A DNA stretch of 64,000 nt from an uncultured Victivallis sp. (GTDB lineage Bacteria; Verrucomicrobiota; Lentisphaeria; Victivallales; Victivallaceae): positions 1 to 64,000 of the forward strand of contig NZ_CALXSK010000009.1 in the NCBI RefSeq assembly GCF_944391105.1, written 5' to 3'. Position numbers and translations under genes: made by a program. A model generated the notes under the pieces. The model made no database searches, had not been told where the DNA came from, and worked only from the letters and a program-made list of their open reading frames with translations. Below, one piece after another: positions 57,288 to 64,000 of this stretch (its first letter is position 1; every line of letters starts with the position of its first letter).

Positions 57288-59924
57288 ATGAACAAGAGAC
57301 CGTTGATTTTGCGGACGCTCATCGTGCTGGTGGTCGTGGGGGTGTTCGTCTCCGCGATTCACCCGTTGTTCGAGCGGGATTATTATGAAACGTTCCTCGG
57401 GCTGCTGGTCAAGCCGGCGGATCCGGAAGAGGCGAAGAAAGTTCAGGCGGATGCCGAGAAACTCGTGAAAGAGGCGGAGGCGCTGCGCAAAGCCGATCCG
57501 AATCTCTTCCAGTCGCAGGCGCTGCTGAAAGCCGCCGATGATTCCGGCGTGGATCTGACCAAAATGGTCAAGGGCAGTGATCTGGAAGACAACCGCGACG
57601 TGATGAGCGTGATCCGCAAGCATGCGTCGAGTTCGATCCGTCTGGGACTCGATCTGAACGGCGGTGTGGAGTTTATCCTCCAGCTTGTGCCGGACGAGGA
57701 TCTCAGCAAGGAGCTTGGCGGAGAGCAGACTGAGGCGGAGAAGCAGAGTGCGGCGGAACGGCAGACCAACTTCGACCGCTATCGTGACATTGCCATTGAG
57801 ACGCTTCGCAAGCGTCTTGAGGGGCAGAAGATCTTCGAGGCGGAGATCGCTCCGAGCGGTGACTCGTACGTTTCTCTGCGCGCGCCGGTCGTGGCGAAGG
57901 ATGAGAAGGTCAAGCTCATGAACCTCATCAAGATGAGTGCGAAACTGAACTTCCGCATGGTGCATGAGAACAACGCACAGCTCGTGAGCGGCATCACGCC
58001 GGAGAACGAGAAGAACTTTGTTCCGCCGTTCGGTTACGAACTTATGAAAACCAGTGAGTTCCGTCCCGGACAGGCGCCGCTCGTGACCTATTACGTGGTT
58101 GAAAAGATGCCGAAGATGACCGGCAAGGACATCGTCAGCGCCCATGCGAACAAGGATCAGTTCGGGCAGCGGATGATCATGCTGGCGTTCAACTCGCGCG
58201 GCGCTGCGCAGTTCGCCGAAGTGACCCGGGAGAACATCGGCCGCTCGATGGCGATCGTGCTCGACGGCCAGCTCTACTGCGCGCCGCGGATCAACGACGC
58301 GATCACGGGCGGCAGCGCCCAGATCACCGGCCGCTTCTCGGAGGAGGAGTGCAAGAGCATCGCCGATGCGCTGGTTTCCGGCAGCTTCCCGTTCCAGATC
58401 AAGATCGACGCGGTGTTCGACACCGACCCGAAACTTGGGGCCGCGAATGTTGCGAACGGCATCTGGGTGGGCGTGATTTCGCTGCTGGCCGTGGCGGTAT
58501 TCATGTGCATCTACTATCGGCTTTCCGGATTTATCGCGGTGTGCGCGCTCGCGCTCAACATCGTGCTTGTGCTCGGTGCGCTTGCGGCGTTCAACGCGAC
58601 GCTGACGCTGCCCGGTATTGCGGGTATCGTGCTGACGATCGGTATGGCGGTCGACGCGAACGTGCTGGTGTTCGAGCGAATCCGCGAGGAGCTTGCCGCC
58701 GGCAAAAATCTGCGGACGGCGGTCGATCTCGGCTACAGCCGGGCGTTTTCGGCGGTGTTCGATGCGAACATCACGACGCTGATCACCGCGATCATTCTGA
58801 TGTACGTCGGCACGGGCGCGGTCAAGGGATTTGCCGTAACGCTGTCGATCGGTATTCTTTCGAGCTTGTTCACGGCGCTCTTCGTGACGCGGCTGATCTT
58901 CGACTACCTCTTCGCCTACACAAAACTTCAGAAACTCACGATGATGCAGTTCTTCAAGAATGCGCATTACAACTTCCGGGCGATGCGCGGAAAGGTGTTT
59001 GCGTTCTCGGGGATTCTGATCGTCGCTTCGTTTGTGCTCTTTGCGGTGCTCGGGCGCGGGATGCTCGGGATCGACTTCACCGGCGGTACGCAGGTGTCGT
59101 TCAACTATGTCGAGCAGATTCCGCAGGAGCAGATCGAAAAGGCGCTCGCCGCCGCGGGATATGAGGGGACAGTCACCTACAAATACAATGCGATCGACGG
59201 TGCGCAGGAGATGGAGATTCTCGTGCGCGGCGATCAGACCGGGCGGATCGACTCCACGGCCAGCCCGAAAGATCTTCTGTTGAAGCTGCTGAACGAGAAG
59301 TTCCCGCAGGCGCAGTTCTCAGGCGGGCTCGAATCGAGCGTCGGCGGTCTGATCGGCCGGGAGTTCACCAAGGCGGCGTTCATCGCGATCGGGCTCTCGA
59401 TCATCGGCATCGGGATCTATATTTCGCTGCGGTACGAGTTCACCTATGCGCTGTCGAGTATTCTCGCGCTGGCGCATGACGTGATCATCTCGCTGGGGAT
59501 CTTCCTTGCGACGGGGCGGACGGTGTCGCTGACGGTGGTGGCCGCGCTGCTGACCGTGATCGGCTATTCGATCAACGATACGGTGGTCATCTTCGACCGC
59601 ATCCGCGAGAACCGGAATCTCGGGACGTGCAAGACGTTCGACGAGAATGTGAATCTCTCGGTCAACCAGACGTTGAACCGGACGATTCTGACGAGCTTGA
59701 CCACATTCATCGTGGTGTTCGTGCTGTTCCTCGGAGCGGGTGCGGCGATCAACGACTTTGTGCTCATCATGATGCTCGGCATCGTGATCGGCACCTACTC
59801 GTCGATCTACATCTCGCCGCAGCTGGTTTCGCTGTGGCATGCGAAAGAATCCTCCGCGAACAACAACAATGTGAAGGCGGAGAAAAAGACCGGGCCGGAA
59901 AAAGCGGCCGGGGAGAGCAGATAA
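57288..59924 (+). CDS. secDF: Protein translocase subunit SecDF (fused SecD and SecF)
   Basis: SecDF uses the proton gradient to pull secreted proteins across the inner membrane. The 878-residue protein joins SecD (GLDLNGGVEFILQL near residue 115; VAIVLDGQ-like SMAIVLDGQLYCAPRIND; GIAGIVLTIGMAVDANVLVFERIREEL near 445) and SecF (GIDFTGGTQVSFNY near 590; GYSINDTVVIFDRIRENRNL near 760) in one chain. Twelve helices are expected. An extra 60-residue helical segment follows the first helix. It ends at a strong terminator. Confidence 0.96.
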   Translation: MNKRPLILRTLIVLVVVGVFVSAIHPLFERDYYETFLGLLVKPADPEEAKKVQADAEKLVKEAEALRKADPNLFQSQALLKAADDSGVDLTKMVKGSDLEDNRDVMSVIRKHASSSIRLGLDLNGGVEFILQLVPDEDLSKELGGEQTEAEKQSAAERQTNFDRYRDIAIETLRKRLEGQKIFEAEIAPSGDSYVSLRAPVVAKDEKVKLMNLIKMSAKLNFRMVHENNAQLVSGITPENEKNFVPPFGYELMKTSEFRPGQAPLVTYYVVEKMPKMTGKDIVSAHANKDQFGQRMIMLAFNSRGAAQFAEVTRENIGRSMAIVLDGQLYCAPRINDAITGGSAQITGRFSEEECKSIADALVSGSFPFQIKIDAVFDTDPKLGAANVANGIWVGVISLLAVAVFMCIYYRLSGFIAVCALALNIVLVLGALAAFNATLTLPGIAGIVLTIGMAVDANVLVFERIREELAAGKNLRTAVDLGYSRAFSAVFDANITTLITAIILMYVGTGAVKGFAVTLSIGILSSLFTALFVTRLIFDYLFAYTKLQKLTMMQFFKNAHYNFRAMRGKVFAFSGILIVASFVLFAVLGRGMLGIDFTGGTQVSFNYVEQIPQEQIEKALAAAGYEGTVTYKYNAIDGAQEMEILVRGDQTGRIDSTASPKDLLLKLLNEKFPQAQFSGGLESSVGGLIGREFTKAAFIAIGLSIIGIGIYISLRYEFTYALSSILALAHDVIISLGIFLATGRTVSLTVVAALLTVIGYSINDTVVIFDRIRENRNLGTCKTFDENVNLSVNQTLNRTILTSLTTFIVVFVLFLGAGAAINDFVLIMMLGIVIGTYSSIYISPQLVSLWHAKESSANNNNVKAEKKTGPEKAAGESR

Positions 59925-59947
59925 TCCGATTGAAATTCGGATGGAGC

Positions 59948-59981
59948 AGCCGGCTTGTTTCAGAACCAGGCCGGCTTTTTT
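59948..59981 (+). terminator. Terminator after secDF
   Basis: AGCCGGC/GCCGGCT stem with some inner pairing and six T residues follows secDF. The next genes must have read-through or a local promoter. Confidence 0.75.
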
Positions 59982-60017
59982 GATGAAACGGAAGAAGAAG
60001 GAAAAGGTTGTAACGAT

Positions 60018-60341
60018 ATGTTCGGTAATCTGGGCGAACTTGCGAAAATGATGTCCAAGGCGAAGGACATCCAGGCGAATCTGAAGAAATTCAAGGAGGA
60101 GATGCCGACGATGGAGTTCTCCGCGTCGAGTCCCGGCTGCCAGGTGCGGGTGACGGTGACGGGGGATTTCCGGGTGAAGGAGGTCAGTCTCTCCGACGAG
60201 GCGCTGAAGGATCGCGCCGCGCTCGAAGAGCAGATTCTGGTCGCGACGAATTCGGCGCTCGCGGCGGCGAAGGCGACCGCGCAGGAGAAGATGAATGAGG
60301 TGACCGGCGGACTTGGCGTCAATCTGCCGGGAATTTTCTGA
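60018..60341 (+). CDS. ybaB: YbaB/EbfC family nucleoid-associated protein
   Basis: The 107-residue DNA-binding protein fits the YbaB family: FGNLGELAKMMSKAKDIQANLKKFKEEM at the N-terminus, then VRVTVTGDFRVKEVSLSDEAL and a helical end ATNSALAAAKATAQEKMNEVTGG. It coats DNA and is very often encoded just upstream of recR, as here. The ATG at 60018 follows AAGGAAAAGG. Confidence 0.93.
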   Translation: MFGNLGELAKMMSKAKDIQANLKKFKEEMPTMEFSASSPGCQVRVTVTGDFRVKEVSLSDEALKDRAALEEQILVATNSALAAAKATAQEKMNEVTGGLGVNLPGIF

Positions 60342-60357
60342 CGGAGAGACGTTGACG

Positions 60358-60960
60358 ATGCACTATCCCGAGGCGATGGAGTCTTTGATTGCGGCGCTGA
60401 AACAGCTGCCCGGCATCGGTCGGCGCGGAGCGGAGCGCCTGGCTCTGTCGCTTCTGGAGTGGGAGCCGGAAAAGCTCGAATTTCTCGGTACGCTGCTCAG
60501 TTCGTTGCCGCGGACGGTCGGGGTCTGTCCCGAATGCGGAGCTCTGGCGGATGCCGGGGAGCTCTGCGCGGTCTGCCGCGAGCCGCGGCGCGATCCGGGG
60601 ATTGTGTGTGTGGTTGAGACGATGGCGCAGATGTTCGCGATCGAGTCGAGCGGCAATTTCCGCGGTCGCTATCACGTGCTTGGCGGACGGATTTCTCCGA
60701 TGGATGCGGAGACCGGTTCCGGGTTGAATCTGCCGAGATTGCTTGAGCGCGCCCGTTCCGGCAGCGTTCGTGAGGTGATTCTCGCGTTGAGCAGCGATGT
60801 GGAAGGGCGTGCGACGGCAGTTTACATCGCCGGATTGCTGCGCGAAACACCTGTGCGGGTCACGCAGCCCGCACTTGGACTCCCCGCCGGAGCGAATCTT
60901 TCGTATGCGGATGGGGCGACGATCACGGCCGCGCTGACCGGACGAACCGAGGTGAAGTAA
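60358..60960 (+). CDS. recR: Recombination protein RecR
   Basis: RecR acts with RecO (and RecF) to load RecA on gapped DNA. The 200-residue protein has the helix-hairpin-helix LIAALKQLPGIGRRGAERLAL, the C4 zinc finger (Cys57, Cys60, Cys70, Cys73), and the Toprim domain with VCVVETMAQMFAIE and GGRISPMDAETGSGLN. A GGAGAG site precedes ATG 60358. Its stop overlaps the rnhC start by one base. Confidence 0.95.
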   Translation: MHYPEAMESLIAALKQLPGIGRRGAERLALSLLEWEPEKLEFLGTLLSSLPRTVGVCPECGALADAGELCAVCREPRRDPGIVCVVETMAQMFAIESSGNFRGRYHVLGGRISPMDAETGSGLNLPRLLERARSGSVREVILALSSDVEGRATAVYIAGLLRETPVRVTQPALGLPAGANLSYADGATITAALTGRTEVK

Positions 60961-61910
60961 TGGCGGAAAACAGGAAAGTGACCAGCTACGTCTGCACGGT
61001 GACGGAGGAACAGGCCGAGGCGTTGCGGATTCTGCTCGATGCGCGCGGCTGGCGTTTTTCGGAACAGCCTTATGCCCGCTGGAAAGCCGTGCGTGAGAAA
61101 ACGAATGTCGTCGCGTACAACTCCGGGAAACTGACCGTGCAGGGCGGCGGAACGGCGGATTTCGTAACTTTTGTGCTGGAGCCGGAGATTCTGCACACGT
61201 TCGGGTTTGGTTACGCGGAGGAGTCGAAAGAGGAGCCGGTCGATCCGCACGGCGGAGTGGATGAGAGCGGCAAGGGAGATTTTTTCGGACCGCTCTGCAT
61301 TGCGGGAGTCTATGCGGATGGCGCGACCGGGCCGAAGTTGCGCGAGATCGGCTGCTGCGATTCGAAGTTGATCAAGAGTTCGAAAAAGATCATGGAACTG
61401 GCCGCGAAGATCCGCGAAACCGTCGGCGACGGCTGGACGGTTGTAACGCTCGGGCCGGAAGCGTACAACCGACTCTACGCAAAGATCGGAAATTTGAATC
61501 GGCTGCTCGCGTGGGGACATGCGCGGGTGATCGAAAATCTTCTGGAGAAGGTTCCGACATGTCCGCGCATGCTTTCGGACAAGTTCGGGGATGAGCGGCT
61601 GATTCAGCGTGCTCTGCTTACGCGCGGTCGTGCAATTCAGCTTGATCAGCAGGTTCGGGCCGAGAGCGACGTCGCGGTGGCGGCCGCGAGCATCCTCTCG
61701 CGCGAACAGTTCCTGAAGGGCATGGCCAAACTGGGGGCCGAACTGGGAGAGGAGTTGCCGCGCGGTGCGGGACCGCAGGTGCGGGAGACCGGGCGGCGAT
61801 TGATGGAGCGTTACGGAGCGTCGGTGTTTGAACGCTGCGCAAAATTGCATTTTAAAACCTGCAACGAATTGACCGGCAGTCCGGTCGTGGAGGATGGAAC
61901 ATGGAAGTGA
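60960..61910 (+). CDS. rnhC: Ribonuclease HIII
   Basis: RNase HIII removes RNA from RNA-DNA hybrids. The 316-residue protein has the N-terminal TBP-like domain (residues 1-80), the catalytic DESGKGDFFGPLC at 101-113, CCDSKLIKSSKKI, GHARVIENLLEKVP and DVAVAAASILSREQFLKGM, with the acidic residues expected of the active site. It overlaps recR by one base and galM by ten, indicating tight coupling in the operon. Confidence 0.94.
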   Translation: MAENRKVTSYVCTVTEEQAEALRILLDARGWRFSEQPYARWKAVREKTNVVAYNSGKLTVQGGGTADFVTFVLEPEILHTFGFGYAEESKEEPVDPHGGVDESGKGDFFGPLCIAGVYADGATGPKLREIGCCDSKLIKSSKKIMELAAKIRETVGDGWTVVTLGPEAYNRLYAKIGNLNRLLAWGHARVIENLLEKVPTCPRMLSDKFGDERLIQRALLTRGRAIQLDQQVRAESDVAVAAASILSREQFLKGMAKLGAELGEELPRGAGPQVRETGRRLMERYGASVFERCAKLHFKTCNELTGSPVVEDGTWK

Positions 61911-62935
61911 TGGATTTTTTCAAGAGCTCGGATGGACGGACCGCAAAACTCTATCGGTTGCGGAACAAGTCCGGATTTGAAGTGGACATCACCGATTTCG
62001 GCGGGGCGCTGGTCAGCATCCGGACGCCTGACCGGAACGGAAAGAGCGTCGATGTGCTGCTGGGGTTCGGCAATCCGGCGGATTACGAGGAGAACGATCC
62101 GTTTTTCGGCGCGCTCATCGGACGCGTCGCGAACCGGATCAAGGGCGGACGCTTCACCTTCGAGGGGAAGGAGTACCGCCTTGCGCTGAACGACAGCAAC
62201 GGGCTCAACACGCTGCATGGAGGCGAGAGCTGGGGACGGAGATTCTGGAAGGCGGAACCGATCGATGACGTTACGCTGGCGCTGAAACTGCACAGCCCCG
62301 ACGGCGATGCCGGATTTCCCGGTGCGGTCGAGGTGACGCTGATCTACATGGTGACGGAGGCGAATGAGCTGATTCTCGACTACACCGCGACTTCCGACCG
62401 CCCGACGGTCATCAGCATGACGAATCACGCCTACTTCAACCTTTCCGGAGAGGCGACCGGGAGCTGTCTCGATCACCGGATCCGGCTGCGCGCCGACCGC
62501 CGTACGGAGGTCGGGGCAGACAAGGCGCCGACCGGGAACTGCCCGGCCGTGGCGGGCACACCCTACGATTTGAATGGCGGCAGAAGTTTCCGTGAGATTC
62601 TCGCGGATCTGCCGAATGGATTCGATGACAATTTCATCCTTTCCGATGTCGACGGTATCATGAAGCGTGACATCGCGGTGGCAAGTTCCGATTCGACCGG
62701 AATCGAATTGCGAGTTTCCACGAGTGCGCCGGGCGTTCAGTTCTACATGGGGTACTTCCTCAACGGGAGCGCGATCGGCAAGAACGGGAAAGGATATCCG
62801 CAGTTCGGGGCGTTCTGCCTTGAGGCGCAGCGCTGGCCCGACGCGGTCAATCATCCCGCATTCCCGAGCATGCGGCTGGAGCCTGGCCGCCCCTACAAGC
62901 AGACGACAGTCTATCAGTTCGGAATCGTGAAGTAA
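61901..62935 (+). CDS. galM: Aldose 1-epimerase (galactose mutarotase)
   Basis: GalM interconverts alpha and beta forms of galactose and related aldoses. The 344-residue protein has LLGFGNPADYEENDPFFGALIGRVANRIKGGRF with the substrate Arg, LNTLHGGESWGRRFWKAEP (His), MTNHAYFNLSGEA (catalytic His near residue 180), and FCLEAQRWPDAVNHPAFPS with the catalytic Glu near 308. The start at 61901 overlaps rnhC by ten bases; ATG 61910 is also possible. No gal operon surrounds it. Confidence 0.94.
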   Translation: MEVMDFFKSSDGRTAKLYRLRNKSGFEVDITDFGGALVSIRTPDRNGKSVDVLLGFGNPADYEENDPFFGALIGRVANRIKGGRFTFEGKEYRLALNDSNGLNTLHGGESWGRRFWKAEPIDDVTLALKLHSPDGDAGFPGAVEVTLIYMVTEANELILDYTATSDRPTVISMTNHAYFNLSGEATGSCLDHRIRLRADRRTEVGADKAPTGNCPAVAGTPYDLNGGRSFREILADLPNGFDDNFILSDVDGIMKRDIAVASSDSTGIELRVSTSAPGVQFYMGYFLNGSAIGKNGKGYPQFGAFCLEAQRWPDAVNHPAFPSMRLEPGRPYKQTTVYQFGIVK

Positions 62936-63420
62936 TGGGAGTCGAAATCGAACGCAAGTTTCTGCTCGCCTCGGACAACTGGCGTGCCGGGGCGGCTGGA
63001 GGCGTGCGGATCCTTCAGGGATATTTCCCCCGCACTCCGGACGGGCCGACCGTCCGCGTCCGGATCGCGGGGGACAGGGCGTTTCTGACCGTCAAGGGGG
63101 CGGCGAAAAACTTTGCCCGCAGTGAGTTCGAATATGCGATTCCCGTCGCGGACGCGGAGGCGATGCTGCGCGAATTCTGCGGAGAGCGCCTCGTGGAAAA
63201 AGTGCGCTATCTCGTGCCGTTTGCCGGAGCCACCTGGGAGGTCGACGAGTATCTGGGGGAAAACGAGGGGCTTCTCACCGCCGAGCTGGAACTGGACAGC
63301 CCGGATGCTTCTTTCGTGCCGCCGCCGTGGCTCGGGCGTGAAGTGTCGGGGGATCGTCGCTACACGAATGGTTCGTTGAGCGGCAATCCCTACCGGCACT
63401 GGGCGGACACGGTCAAATAA
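62935..63420 (+). CDS. CYTH domain protein
   Basis: The 161-residue protein begins MGVEIERKFLLA with the ExExK signature of the CYTH superfamily and continues through ILQGYFPRTPDGPTVRVRIAG, AFLTVKGAA, ARSEFEYAIP and WEVDEYLGENEGLLTAELEL. Members include triphosphatases and class IV adenylate cyclases. In bacteria like this an inorganic tripolyphosphatase role is common; the cyclase role cannot be excluded. Its stop and the next gene's stop overlap by eight bases in convergent order. Confidence 0.9.
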   Translation: MGVEIERKFLLASDNWRAGAAGGVRILQGYFPRTPDGPTVRVRIAGDRAFLTVKGAAKNFARSEFEYAIPVADAEAMLREFCGERLVEKVRYLVPFAGATWEVDEYLGENEGLLTAELELDSPDASFVPPPWLGREVSGDRRYTNGSLSGNPYRHWADTVK

Positions 63421-64000
63421 TTTCGATTTCAATGCCGAGTGCGTCGGCAACTTTGCGGATTGTCTCCGCGTGGTGGCCGATGCCGAGCGCGAAGTGGTGG
63501 GTCGGTCCCGCCGCGGCCCAGCGTTTCAGGAATGTGCGCACATCCGGCTGGAATTTTCCGTGCGTATTGGTATTTCCCGTGGGGGGGATCGGCCCCTCGA
63601 CCGATTCGCCTTCGGCGACGATGAACTTGAATTTCCCCTGCGCATTCACACTGATGCTGAGCATGGTGATCGGACCGGTTTTGATGTTGAATTCGACGCC
63701 GGCGCCGGAGCCGGGTTTGCCGTGGTATTTTTTGAGGCTGCGGATGACGGGCCTGCCGTTTGCGATGTTCAGGTGGTGGGGGCCGTCGTGGCCGACCAGA
63801 ACCGTGTCCCGCGCGAAGTCGATCGGGTGGAACTCCGCAAAGGAGCCGCCGATTTCCAGACGGTCGAGAATCAGCATCGCAATGCAGGTCTTGATATCGA
63901 ATTCTCCGCACATCGGAAATCCAGCCGCGGTCAGGAGCGAATTCCCGACGATGAAGTTCGTCACGATCCTGCGCAGCAGTGAACCGGGCTCCGCCTCGTA
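63413..64000 (-). CDS. L-arabinose/L-fucose isomerase-like protein (partial, C-terminal part)
   Basis: The open frame continues past the right edge, so only the C-terminal 195 or so residues are seen; an internal GTG at 63964 is not a real start. Segments such as PMCGEFDIKTCIAMLILDRL, FAEFHPIDFARDTVLVGHDGPHHLNIANG, YHGKPGSGAGVEFNIKTGPITMLS and GPTHHFALGIGHHAETI match the arabinose/fucose isomerase family, including the metal-site His and the late GHH. Substrate could be L-arabinose, L-fucose or a related sugar. It converges on the CYTH gene. Confidence 0.8.
   Translation of the reverse strand, partial: YEAEPGSLLRRIVTNFIVGNSLLTAAGFPMCGEFDIKTCIAMLILDRLEIGGSFAEFHPIDFARDTVLVGHDGPHHLNIANGRPVIRSLKKYHGKPGSGAGVEFNIKTGPITMLSISVNAQGKFKFIVAEGESVEGPIPPTGNTNTHGKFQPDVRTFLKRWAAAGPTHHFALGIGHHAETIRKVADALGIEIEII

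Noticed and set aside
56778..58967. 729-residue minus-strand frame opposite yajC-secDF
   Set aside because: Shadow of the SecDF fusion; no start context or domains.
1..64000. CRISPR array or tandem repeat array
   Set aside because: No regularly spaced repeats of 20-40 bp were seen; the only short repeats are operator-like pairs.

Overview
The window reads as a chromosome segment from a Lentisphaerota bacterium, probably close to Victivallis (Victivallales). The main grounds are three exported proteins that open with an [21 protein letters not shown] pseudopilin segment, each beside a GntR- or AraC-type regulator and a large exported carbohydrate-active protein. This is a hallmark I know from that phylum. 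A Kdo transferase (outer membrane), a PVC-like MurA with Asp in place of the catalytic Cys, a SecD-SecF fusion and high GC agree with it. The taxonomic call is an inference.

Layout. 1-222: a hairpin resembling an IS200/IS605 end, then promoter and operator repeats. 223-4032: GntR-type regulator, pseudopilin-like protein and clan GH-A glycoside hydrolase, closed by a UUCG terminator. 4132-7721: EIIA-nadC-ruvA-membrane protein operon. 7737-11231 (minus): iron alcohol dehydrogenase, YgjP-like metalloprotease, DUF1846 protein. 11438-15650: sugar ABC importer without its own ATPase. 15743-21152: unknown exported protein, EI24 membrane protein, dnaE. 21167-30449: two more regulator, pseudopilin and CAZyme modules (GntR with beta-helix protein; AraC with a 1110-residue GH5-like protein).

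30482-32313: TadA-GNAT fusion, lipoprotein and tRNA-Gly(CCC). 32374-35556: DUF2089 regulator and membrane partner, preceded by an unassigned transcription unit with its own promoter and a GNRA-capped terminator. 35682-37833: solitary HsdR-N-like nuclease and an exported unknown. 37908-40706: ADP-ribosylglycohydrolase-like protein and murA. 40797-42594: MarR regulator and MFS transporter. 42633-44906 (minus): grpE-dnaJ-smpB. 45132-46605: lemA-htpX. 46668-47945: OAH sulfhydrylase.

48074-55254: long operon of HPr, enzyme I, a deoxyribosyltransferase-like protein, glmS, waaA and thiC, joining phosphotransfer, amino-sugar supply and lipid A-core assembly. 55290-56746: rhaM and a UxaE-like protein. 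56732-63420: yajC-secDF, then ybaB-recR-rnhC-galM-CYTH. 63413-64000: the truncated end of an L-arabinose/L-fucose isomerase-like gene.

As a whole the segment is core housekeeping DNA interleaved with glycan-foraging modules: sensing regulators, surface or secreted glycosidases, a sugar importer, and sugar epimerase, mutarotase and isomerase genes. No CRISPR array, complete insertion sequence or rRNA was seen. Promoter and terminator calls rest on reading by eye.
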